Shown piece by piece: positions 1 through 4,730 of a stretch of DNA of 6,413 nt. Position 1 is the first letter of the stretch. Each line of letters starts with the position of its first letter. Origin of the DNA: Clostridiales bacterium (lineage in GTDB: Bacteria; Bacillota; Clostridia; Oscillospirales; UBA644). Location of the stretch: assembly GCA_003343705.1 (NCBI GenBank), contig QAKR01000011.1:1-6413 (forward strand), in the 5' to 3' direction. A program made the translations under genes and the position numbers. Under the pieces are notes generated by a model that was not told the DNA's origin, ran no database searches, and saw only the letters and a list, made by a program, of their open reading frames with translations.

Positions 1-102
1 GGGTTTGTTTACAATACATTTATAAGCACCGCTAATTATAAATAGCACTGATAGTACTATTTTTATGACGGATATTAGTATGTTTGTAAATAAATTAAAC
101 AT
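1..102 (-). CDS. N-terminal part of a small membrane protein, cut by the window edge (possibly DoxX/MauE-like)
   Basis: Reading leftward, an ATG at 102-100 opens a frame of 34 codons that runs off the window without a stop. The peptide begins MFNLFTNILISVIKIVLSVL and continues FIISGAYKCIVNKP, so residues 8-27 look like one transmembrane helix ending in an SG-x-x-K motif. That motif, followed by a short polar turn with a Pro, resembles the first helix of DoxX/MauE-type four-helix membrane proteins; this is a weak resemblance from memory. An AGGGG Shine-Dalgarno site lies 6 nt upstream (on the plus strand CCCCT, 109-113), and a well-formed minus-strand promoter lies just beyond it, which supports a real gene. 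It diverges from the GlsB-like gene on the other strand. Only the start is visible, so function remains open. Confidence 0.6.
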   Translation of the reverse strand, partial: MFNLFTNILISVIKIVLSVLFIISGAYKCIVNKP

Positions 103-134
103 AATCTGCCCCTGACTTTAAAATTATTGTATTG

Positions 135-164
135 ATTATAGCATATCCAATAAACCTACGTCAA
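135..164 (-). promoter_or_regulatory. Sigma-A-type promoter of the leftward gene
   Basis: On the minus strand TTGACG (164-159) is followed after 18 bp by TATAAT (140-135). A TG-n element immediately before the -10 makes it an extended -10. The predicted start is near 128, leaving a leader of about 26 nt before the ATG at 102. Both hexamers are one mismatch or less from consensus, making this one of the best promoters in the window. Confidence 0.75.
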
Positions 165-343
165 TACATATTTACTACAATGATTTTCAATATACAACCA
201 CATTTACAGTCACATTTAACAGTATTTTGATAAATGATATTATTTCCTTACTATATAAATATGCAAAAAGCTATCAGCACGTCAAAAAACAAAACTTATA
301 ATTTAAAATAATATGAGAATAATAAGAACAAGGAGATGAAAAT
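165..343. promoter_or_regulatory. Divergent intergenic region and probable promoter of the GlsB-like gene
   Basis: This very AT-rich stretch separates the leftward membrane-protein gene from the rightward GlsB-like gene. A perfect TATAAT at 297-302 would start transcription near 309, but no good -35 lies 16-18 bp upstream of it. A second option is TTGATA (227-232) followed after 16 bp by TACTAT (249-254). The Shine-Dalgarno site AGGAG (331-335) is 8 nt from the ATG at 344. No convincing coding frame was seen here. Confidence 0.4.
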
Positions 344-598
344 ATGAGCATAATTTATTGGATAGTTATCGGCGCAGTTGCCGGCTGGATTGCAAGCATG
401 TTTACCAAAAACAACCAAAACATGGGTGTATTGCTGAACATTATAGTCGGTATTATAGGAGGTTTTGTAGGCGGCATTATTATGAATCTACTCGGAGGGG
501 CCGGAGTTACAGGATTTAACTTCTGGAGCTTGCTTGTGGCAACTGCGGGTGCAGTAGTATTTTTAATGATAATAAATTTAATAAGAAGAAAAGTATAA
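344..598 (+). CDS. GlsB/YeaQ/YmgE-family small stress-response membrane protein
   Basis: The 84-residue product is almost wholly hydrophobic, with three predicted membrane segments at about residues 4-20, 28-50 and 59-80, and an IRRKV tail. Residues 34-52 are glycine-dense (GIIGGFVGGIIMNLLGG pattern), giving the glycine-zipper look of the family often labelled 'transglycosylase-associated protein'. The length matches the usual 80-90 residues. Members are inner-membrane proteins linked to general stress responses; their biochemical role is not established, and the transglycosylase label should not be read as an enzyme activity. The start is fixed by AGGAG 8 nt upstream. The gene stands alone, ending in a long hairpin just downstream, and neighbours a cold-shock gene, which fits a stress-related setting without proving a link. 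Confidence 0.88.
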   Translation: MSIIYWIVIGAVAGWIASMFTKNNQNMGVLLNIIVGIIGGFVGGIIMNLLGGAGVTGFNFWSLLVATAGAVVFLMIINLIRRKV

Positions 599-616
599 AA
601 ACCATACTTTTAGAAT

Positions 617-651
617 GTAAAGGCGCAAGGTTTAAAACTTTGTGCCTTTAC
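617..651 (+). terminator. Hairpin terminator after the GlsB-like gene
   Basis: GTAAAGGC (617-624) pairs perfectly with GCCTTTAC (644-651). Pairing continues inward through seven or more pairs including two G-T wobbles, giving a stem of about 15 bp with a small T/A loop. The tail CTATATTTATTTT is T-rich but interrupted, so termination may be incomplete. The hairpin starts 19 bp after the stop codon. Confidence 0.65.
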
Positions 652-742
652 TATATTTATTTTAAAATTAATATTTTATTATATTTTTACAATAATTTAT
701 TTTTGGAATTTATGACATTTATATGATTTATATAAAAACCAC

Positions 743-771
743 TTGACAAATGATATTTCATGTGGTATACT
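743..771 (+). promoter_or_regulatory. Strong sigma-A promoter of the cold-shock gene
   Basis: TTGACA (743-748, perfect) is followed after exactly 17 bp by TATACT (766-771, one mismatch). Transcription should start near 778, about 112 nt before the cold-shock ATG. A strong promoter combined with a long leader is typical of cold-shock protein genes, whose control is largely after transcription. Confidence 0.88.
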
Positions 772-777
772 ATCGAA

Positions 778-889
778 GTATTCAAATAATATCTATGACC
801 TCACATAAGCGGATCATTGCTATTTTCGATTTGCATATTATGTGAGTTTTATTTTATGGGTACAAATATATTTATGGAGGTACCCTACT
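778..889 (+). ncRNA. Structured 5' leader of the cold-shock mRNA, possible temperature-sensing RNA
   Basis: The roughly 112-nt leader contains a long bulged hairpin. CTCACATAA (800-808) pairs with TTATGTGAG (838-846), a perfect 9-bp stem. After a 3-nt bulge (835-837), 809-815 pairs with 828-834 (seven pairs, two of them G-U), leaving a 12-nt loop. A second hairpin pairs GGGTAC (858-863) with GTACCC (880-885) and holds most of the GGAGG ribosome site (876-880) in its loop. Long structured leaders that refold with temperature are known for cspA-type genes in other bacteria. No sequence similarity to a known leader was recognised here, so the switch function is inferred. Confidence 0.55.
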
Positions 890-1102
890 ATGAACAAAGG
901 TACAATAAAATGGTTTAATTCTGAAAAAGGCTTCGGCTTTATTTCAAACGACAATGGCGGAGATGATATTTTCGTACATTTCTCAGCAATCCAAACAGAA
1001 GGTTACAAAACACTTGCAGAAGGTCAGAAAGTTTCTTTTGATATAGAAAAAGACCCGAAAAACAGCAAGAAATTAAGAGCAGCTAACGTTTGTATTCTCT
1101 AA
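890..1102 (+). CDS. csp: Cold-shock domain protein (CspA/CspB family)
   Basis: The 70-residue product MNKGTIKWFNSEKGFGFI... is a complete single cold-shock domain, an OB-fold that binds single-stranded RNA and DNA and acts in the cytoplasm as an RNA chaperone. RNP1 is KGFGFI at residues 13-18 and RNP2 is the IFVHFSAI stretch at 27-34, with the aromatic residues W8, F9, F15, F17, F28, H30 and F31 in place. The start at 890 is preferred because GGAGG (876-880) lies 9 nt upstream and all family members begin close to the GTIKWFN strand. An in-frame GTG at 842 would add 16 foreign residues and falls inside the leader stem. The length (usual 65-70) is normal. The gene has its own promoter, leader and terminator, so it is monocistronic. 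Confidence 0.96.
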   Translation: MNKGTIKWFNSEKGFGFISNDNGGDDIFVHFSAIQTEGYKTLAEGQKVSFDIEKDPKNSKKLRAANVCIL

Positions 1103-1135
1103 ATAAGATTATATAATTAAATTGCTTTATGAATG

Positions 1136-1168
1136 CAGTTCCAAGTATTTTTACTGGAACTGTTTTTT
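1136..1168 (+). terminator. Intrinsic terminator of the cold-shock gene
   Basis: CAGTTCCA (1136-1143) pairs with TGGAACTG (1155-1162). After one bulged A, GTA pairs with TAC around a TTTT loop, and six T residues (1163-1168) follow the stem directly. It lies 33 bp after the stop codon. Confidence 0.9.
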
Positions 1169-1443
1169 ATTTATAATGATTTTTAACAACATGATAAAAT
1201 CCCCATTTGGCTTATTTTTCACTTGTCTGCCTTATGCTCCTTGAAATACGGCATATTCCCCATTTTCTGCATTGTCAGATAAAAAACATATTCCAAAATT
1301 GTCAATTATCTTTAATGACAATTGACTATTTCTATAGATAAAATTCAACTTCAAACATAAGTTAACAAAATTTTACAAAAAAGTGTTTGTATTTAGCATT
1401 ATAAAATAATATAATAAAGTAAAAATTGTAAGGGAGAGGTTTC
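1169..1443 (+). promoter_or_regulatory. Upstream region of the beta-propeller gene: promoter and TTGTCA half-sites
   Basis: No gene is seen here. A perfect TATAAT at 1410-1415 lies 17 bp after TTGTAT (1387-1392), giving a plausible but weak -35 and a start near 1422. The Shine-Dalgarno site GGAG (1433-1436, within AGGGAGAGG) lies 7 nt before the ATG at 1444. Further upstream, AATTGTCA (1297-1304) and TGACAATT (1316-1323) form an 8-bp inverted repeat with an 11-bp spacer. A third TTGTCA stands at 1272-1277, exactly 27 bp from the second. This arrangement resembles an operator for a dimeric regulator, though it lies about 60 bp or more upstream of the promoter, which would suit an activator better than a repressor. 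Confidence 0.45.
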
Positions 1444-2919
1444 ATGAAGCCTATAAATATCGGAAGCAGACGAGAACTCTTTATAGATGATGAGTTGTTT
1501 TTGACAACTGATAACTGTAAATTCGTCCCACACCAACCCATTGCAAAAGAGATCGCAATACACAGAGACGGGATAGCGGATGACGCATGGACGTCATATT
1601 ATACAATAATACATAACGGTGAAAAGTATTTGATGTACTACACCGCTCACGGCTGGCCCGGCATGAATGAAGGCGATTGGCCTCATCAGCATATTTGCCG
1701 CGCCGAATCCGATGACGGACTTCACTGGCAAAGGCCTAATTACAGCATTTATGAGTTTAAAGGCACAAAAGAAAACAATATTGTTTACTTGCTTGAGGGT
1801 GACCTTCTTGACAATTTCGGAGTTATGTATGACACTAACCCCAATTGCCCTGAAAATCAAAGATATAAAGCCTTAACAGAGCGTGTTTATGTCAGAGGCA
1901 CAGCTGTTTTAAACGCTGTATTCTCCGCAGACGGTATACACTGGGAGGATCAGGGAACAGTTATAACCGACGGAACCTTCGACACCCTTAATACTTGTTA
2001 TTACGATGAAGCAACAGGGCTTTACCATGCATATGTAAGAAGCTGGGAAGACCACGACCCCGGCAGAGGTATGGGCGAAACACGTCTTTTCCCGGACAGA
2101 CCCTTAATGGCAAGAACAATTTCAACCTTTGTTTCAAAAGACTTTATCCACTGGGAAAAGGGTGAAAGGCTGGAATACGGCGAATCAAACTTATATCAGC
2201 TTTACACAAACAATATTGCACCTTATTACAGGGCACCCCATTACATATTCGGTTTCCCTACAAGATATTATGCAAGAAACGAAAGAAAACGTATGCAGTT
2301 TGAGCTGCCTACAGGCAGATTTCAGGGTGTGGGCTCCGGCCATGATATCATAACGGCTTCCGACGGCTTGTTTATGGCCAGCCGAGACGGTATTCACTTT
2401 AATCGTTTTGACGACTACCCCATTTTTCCCTCGGGAATTGAAGGAAAAGGCAACTGGATTTACGGCGACGGTTATTGTTCACACGGATTATATCAAACAC
2501 CTTCAGACCGCCCGGAAGAACCTGATAATATCTCAATTCTTTGCCCTGATTACGGATACAACGGTGCTTTACGCCGCCATGAAATCCGCCTTGACGGGTT
2601 TGTATCACTCCATGCAGGTTCAAAAGAACAAATTATTAAAACCAAGCCCTTTATTTTTGAAGGCAACAGGCTTGAATTTAACTATAAAACAACTGTCGCA
2701 GGTTATTTTTATGTTGAACTTCTTGATGAAATCGACAACCCCATTGCCGGCTTTGAAATGGAAAACTGCGAAGAAATGTTCGGAGACACTGTTTCCAGAG
2801 ACATTTCATGGAAAGATAATTTTGATGTTTCTTCTGCCCAAGGCAAAACTGTTTCCATGCGTATAAAAATGAGAGAGTGCGACCTTTACTCATTTATGTT
2901 TTACAATAAACAAGCGTAA
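1444..2919 (+). CDS. Cytoplasmic five-bladed beta-propeller protein related to GH32/GH43-type glycosidases
   Basis: The 491-residue product starts MKPINIGSRRELFIDDELFL and has no signal peptide, so it should stay in the cytoplasm. The ELFIDDELF opening and repeated D-G-x-H-W/F motifs at residues 91-95, 163-167, 233-237 (DFIHW variant) and 315-319 mark successive blades of the propeller fold shared by the GH32, GH43, GH117 and GH130-type clans. From about residue 385 to the end, an all-beta segment (DGFVSLHAG, then KPFIFEGNRLEFNY, then DLYSFMF) looks like the C-terminal sandwich found on this group, often annotated as hypothetical or 'sucrose-6-phosphate hydrolase-like'. Catalytic acids cannot be assigned with confidence, so substrate and reaction are unknown; an intracellular glycoside is plausible. 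It is monocistronic, and no transporter or sugar regulator is adjacent in the window. Confidence 0.75.
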   Translation: MKPINIGSRRELFIDDELFLTTDNCKFVPHQPIAKEIAIHRDGIADDAWTSYYTIIHNGEKYLMYYTAHGWPGMNEGDWPHQHICRAESDDGLHWQRPNYSIYEFKGTKENNIVYLLEGDLLDNFGVMYDTNPNCPENQRYKALTERVYVRGTAVLNAVFSADGIHWEDQGTVITDGTFDTLNTCYYDEATGLYHAYVRSWEDHDPGRGMGETRLFPDRPLMARTISTFVSKDFIHWEKGERLEYGESNLYQLYTNNIAPYYRAPHYIFGFPTRYYARNERKRMQFELPTGRFQGVGSGHDIITASDGLFMASRDGIHFNRFDDYPIFPSGIEGKGNWIYGDGYCSHGLYQTPSDRPEEPDNISILCPDYGYNGALRRHEIRLDGFVSLHAGSKEQIIKTKPFIFEGNRLEFNYKTTVAGYFYVELLDEIDNPIAGFEMENCEEMFGDTVSRDISWKDNFDVSSAQGKTVSMRIKMRECDLYSFMFYNKQA

Positions 2920-2940
2920 CAGTTAATATAATACAAATTA

Positions 2941-2976
2941 AAACCGTATAGGGTTATGTCCCTGTACGGTTTTTTT
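2941..2976 (+). terminator. Strong intrinsic terminator of the beta-propeller gene
   Basis: Positions 2941-2953 pair with 2960-2972 (AAACCGTATAGGG against CCCTGTACGGTTT), 13 pairs including one T-G wobble, around the loop TTATGT. The T run continues to 2976. It begins 22 bp after the stop codon. Confidence 0.92.
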
Positions 2977-3236
2977 ATGTATTAAATTAATTAAGTTTTA
3001 TTATTTTACTTTTTGTTATCTGTAATTTATACTTAGCCAAAGAAAAACGAGCTCTGTATGCTTCGTTTATAATATTTACGCACATCTGTGCATTTTTTGG
3101 CTTGTCATACGATATTGTAACAAAGAAAATCGTCTCCACGCAAACCAATATATACGAGGTGTTTTGCAGTTTTGAGTGAGAAATTTTCTGTCGAGTCGCA
3201 TAAAAAAAGCACAAGAATGCTAACGCAATTATTTTT
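2977..3236. other. Intergenic stretch without a convincing gene; left flank of a possible repeat/RNA element
   Basis: A leftward open frame of 75 codons (3214-2987) exists but begins with TTG, has no ribosome site, and gives a low-complexity, K/I/N-rich product, so it is not called as a gene. Within it, GCATACAGAGC (reading leftward near 3060-3050) and the encoded NEAYRA resemble GCATACCGAGC and NAYRA next to the inverted module at 4602-4674. This suggests that part of this stretch belongs to the same element. TGTCGAG at 3189-3195 is one base from a Spo0A box. Confidence 0.35.
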
Positions 3237-3309
3237 GAGCATTTTTAATAATGAATAGGCCAAAATTAGCCACTTAAAACCATATTGTTTTCGACGCTTT
3301 TCGGCTTAA
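3237..3309 (+). repeat. 73-nt module, copy A of an inverted pair
   Basis: This segment aligns without gaps to the reverse complement of 4602-4674, with 59 of 73 bases identical by hand count. The best-kept blocks are ATGAATAGG near the start and TTCGACGC-n-TTCGGCTTAA at the end. An in-frame stop interrupts any shared reading frame in this copy, so conservation is better explained by an RNA or DNA role than by protein. The module ends where the long rod-shaped fold begins (3303-3309 overlap). Confidence 0.75.
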
Positions 3310-3466
3310 GCGCCGATTGAGATAGTGATAGGATTTGAGAGAATAGTTTTTACCTGCCACGGTAAAGGATGCAGGTGGGCTGTCGCCCGGCAAGCAGGAT
3401 AACACAGACAGACAAAAACTATAACTCAAAAGATGCTATCATCTTGATTTGTGCTTAGTATTAGCC
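3303..3466 (+). ncRNA. Candidate rod-shaped structured RNA of unknown class
   Basis: The two halves pair over nearly their whole length: GGCT 3303-3306 with 3463-3466; TAAGCGC 3307-3313 with 3451-3457; 3315-3322 with 3442-3449; TGATAG 3326-3331 with 3436-3441; TTTGAG 3334-3339 with 3425-3430; and ATAGTTTTT 3343-3351 with AAAAACTAT 3414-3422. Small bulges separate the stems. The apical 62 nt can form ACCTGC/GCAGGT (3352-3357/3371-3376) and GGGC/GCCC (3377-3380/3385-3388) hairpins. About 38 pairs in six collinear helices are unlikely by chance. The rod outline recalls 6S RNA, but no 6S, SRP, tmRNA or RNase P signature was recognised, and no clear promoter is visible. Strand is chosen from the module orientation and is not certain. 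Confidence 0.55.
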
Positions 3467-3473
3467 ATAAAAA

Positions 3474-3506
3474 TATTAAAAACCGGTACACCGCCGGCTT
3501 TTAATA
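3474..3506 (+). terminator. Hairpin after the rod-shaped RNA, possibly a two-way terminator
   Basis: TATTAAAA (3474-3481) pairs with TTTTAATA (3499-3506). After an A/C mismatch, CCGG (3483-3486) pairs with CCGG (3494-3497) around a 7-nt loop. It lies 7 bp past the rod. T-rich sequence follows the GC core on both strands, the better tract being on the minus strand. Confidence 0.5.
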
Positions 3507-3628
3507 CCTCATTTTTCGTTTCTGTGAATTCCCTCTTGTTTTGGAATTTTATATAAGGACATTTAAACTATAATTATAATATCATTTTTAGTATTATAAA
3601 TAAATTAATAATTGGATGTACTTTTGTG
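3507..3628. promoter_or_regulatory. AT-rich upstream region of the regulator gene with an inverted repeat
   Basis: No gene is seen. TTATAATA (3574-3581) and TATTATAA (3592-3599) form an exact 8-bp inverted repeat with a 10-bp spacer, ending 30 bp before the first -35 box. In such AT-rich DNA it could be chance. Confidence 0.3.
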
Positions 3629-3667
3629 TTGCTTTTTGTTGCTTTTTGTTGTATAATATGGTATAAT
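3629..3667 (+). promoter_or_regulatory. Tandem-duplicated promoter of the response-regulator gene
   Basis: TTGCTTTTTG occurs twice in direct succession (3629-3638 and 3639-3648), and GTATAATATG occurs twice (3651-3660 and 3661-3670). The result is two overlapping promoters of identical design: TTGCTT (3629) to TATAAT (3652) and TTGCTT (3639) to TATAAT (3662), each with a 17-bp spacer and offset by 10 bp, one helical turn. Predicted starts are near 3664 and 3674, leaving a 5' leader of 112-122 nt. Confidence 0.7.
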
Positions 3668-3686
3668 ATGTTGGTAATTAATGGAA

Positions 3687-3753
3687 TTTATATTAAAATA
3701 CTGTTGTAAAGTCTCAAATAATCAGATCTTATCAAGAATTTTATATTAAAATA
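3687..3753. repeat. 14-nt direct repeat in the leader of the regulator gene
   Basis: TTTATATTAAAATA occurs at 3687-3700 and again at 3740-3753, 53 bp apart (about five helical turns), each preceded by GAAT or GAA. It lies between the promoters and the start codon, a suitable place for autoregulation, but the repeat consists only of A and T. Confidence 0.4.
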
Positions 3754-3785
3754 TATTTTCTAATATAAACACCGGAGGTGGTTTT

Positions 3786-4571
3786 GTGGATGAAGTTTTA
3801 ACAATATTAATTGTTGAAGATGACCAGGACGCATGTAAAAGATTAATTGAACATGCAGAAGAGACGGATGAAATATCAGTTGTCGGTGTTACAAACAATG
3901 AAGATAAAGCTATAGAATATATAAAAGACATGTTACCGCAGGTTGTAATCCTGGATCTTGAACTTACAGAAGGAAAAGGGAACGGGTTGAGTGTTTTACA
4001 AAATTTAAAATCTATAGATTTGTCATTTCAACCATATGTTTTAGTAACAACTAACAACACAAGCCCAATAACTTATGAGTTTGCCAGAAAATCAGGGGCA
4101 GATTTTATAATGTCAAAACACCAAGACGGTTATTCTGAAAAAGCTGTTATAGATTTTTTACATATGATGAAAACAGTTATACAAAACAAAAAAAACAGCA
4201 CCGTACAAAAGAATGTTGTGACAGAATCGCCTGAATATAAGCGAAAGCGTATTTTGCGGCGCATTACCGCAGAATTAAACGCTGTAGGGATAAACATGAA
4301 ATCTGTTGGTTATGGATATCTTGTTGATGCCATATACTTAGCCTTAACACAAGATTCACGAAACACCGCAAGCGTAATAGGCGAAAAGTACGGAAAAACA
4401 GAAAGCAGCGTAATACGGGGGATGCAAAATGCAATTAATCGAGCCTGGCGCCAGAGTGACATCGACGAACTGCTTATACATTACACCGCAAGAATAAACT
4501 CCGACAGAGGCGTCCCTACAATTACTGAATTTATATATTATTATGCAAACAAACTTAAAAATGAATATTAA
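3786..4571 (+). CDS. Response regulator: receiver domain plus Spo0A-like C-terminal DNA-binding domain
   Basis: The 261-residue product has a receiver domain at about residues 5-130. Acidic pocket E11, D12, D13, phospho-acceptor D57 (VVILDLEL), T88/T89 and K111 are present, so it should accept phosphate. After a charged linker, residues 155-261 match the Spo0A C-terminal fold: the stretch RRITAELNAVGI, then GYGYLVDAI, then T-x-S-S-V-I-R-G-M-Q-N-A-I-N-R-A-W at about 205-221 and a final TEFIYYYANKL. In the recognition helix the R equivalent to Spo0A R214 is kept, but the preceding E is I and later R-H are Q-N (alignment from memory), so its DNA target may differ from the 0A box. It is unlikely to be Spo0A itself: no spoIVB neighbour is seen and the receiver diverges. 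Start is GTG with GGAGG 7 nt upstream (3774-3778). The likely partner kinase is at 4857-6311. Confidence 0.9.
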   Translation: MDEVLTILIVEDDQDACKRLIEHAEETDEISVVGVTNNEDKAIEYIKDMLPQVVILDLELTEGKGNGLSVLQNLKSIDLSFQPYVLVTTNNTSPITYEFARKSGADFIMSKHQDGYSEKAVIDFLHMMKTVIQNKKNSTVQKNVVTESPEYKRKRILRRITAELNAVGINMKSVGYGYLVDAIYLALTQDSRNTASVIGEKYGKTESSVIRGMQNAINRAWRQSDIDELLIHYTARINSDRGVPTITEFIYYYANKLKNEY

Positions 4572-4573
4572 AA

Positions 4574-4603
4574 AAACAAGCTCCACCTCAGTGAAGCTTG
4601 TTT
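4574..4603. terminator. Shared convergent terminator between the regulator and the minus-strand mini-gene
   Basis: AAACAAGCT (4574-4582) pairs with AGCTTGTTT (4595-4603). After one mismatch, CAC pairs with GTG around a CTCA loop. Six A residues at 4571-4576 give a strong T run for minus-strand transcripts, while the plus-strand tail is only three T's. It should stop leftward transcription efficiently and rightward transcription from the regulator only partly, leaving room for read-through toward the kinase. Confidence 0.75.
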
Positions 4604-4674
4604 AAGCCGAAGAGCGTCGAACACCATATAGTTTTGAATAGCGAATTTCCACCTATTCATCATCAAAAGTGCTC
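4602..4674 (-). repeat. 73-nt module, copy B (inverted relative to copy A)
   Basis: Read on the minus strand this segment aligns without gaps to 3237-3309 (59 of 73 identical). It can form a GAATAG/CTATTC hairpin (4655-4650 with 4638-4633) that is only partly possible in copy A. It ends at the same TTAA as copy A, but here the terminator hairpin replaces the long rod. The two copies bracket the response-regulator gene. Confidence 0.75.
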
Positions 4675-4694
4675 GGTATGCATTAAGAGTTAAA

Positions 4695-4730
4695 TTAACG
4701 TCTGAATAAATCAAAAAACCAATCCCACAT
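4695..4730 (-). CDS. Putative 11-residue peptide MWDWFFDLFRR
   Basis: On the minus strand an ATG at 4730-4728 opens an 11-codon frame ending at TAA (4697-4695). A perfect AGGAGG (plus-strand CCTCCT, 4739-4744) lies exactly 8 nt upstream, the best ribosome site in the window. The peptide MWDWFFDLFRR has five aromatic residues, two acids and a double-Arg tail, and would be amphipathic and membrane-seeking. No known peptide family was recognised. It has no leader and no Cys, so it is not a normal AgrD. Position beside an AgrC-like kinase makes a signal, leader or small toxin role possible, all inferred. The main doubt is its length; a chance ORF near a chance ribosome site cannot be excluded. 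Confidence 0.45.
   Translation of the reverse strand: MWDWFFDLFRR

Noticed and set aside
842..889. Upstream GTG start for the cold-shock protein
   Set aside because: Adds 16 residues foreign to the family, lies in the leader stem, and has no ribosome site; ATG at 890 has GGAGG 9 nt upstream.
1219..1272. Leftward 17-codon frame (MQKMGNMPYF...) upstream of the propeller gene
   Set aside because: No Shine-Dalgarno site or promoter seen, unlike the 11-codon frame at 4695-4730.
2408..2866. 152-codon frame inside the beta-propeller gene in another frame
   Set aside because: Lies within the conserved propeller and C-terminal domain coding sequence; no independent start signals.
2987..3214. Leftward 75-codon frame in the intergenic region
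   Set aside because: TTG start, no ribosome site, low-complexity product and overlap with the repeat-like element; more likely noncoding.
3369..3458. 29-codon plus-strand frame (MQVGCRPASR...) inside the rod RNA
   Set aside because: Ribosome site too close to the start and the whole frame lies in paired RNA structure; coding is possible but unsupported.
3629..3670. Tandem 10-bp repeats as a CRISPR or LytTR-type direct-repeat operator
   Set aside because: Only two units each with no spacers, and the spacing fits two sigma-A promoters; the regulator here has a Spo0A-like domain and no LytTR domain.
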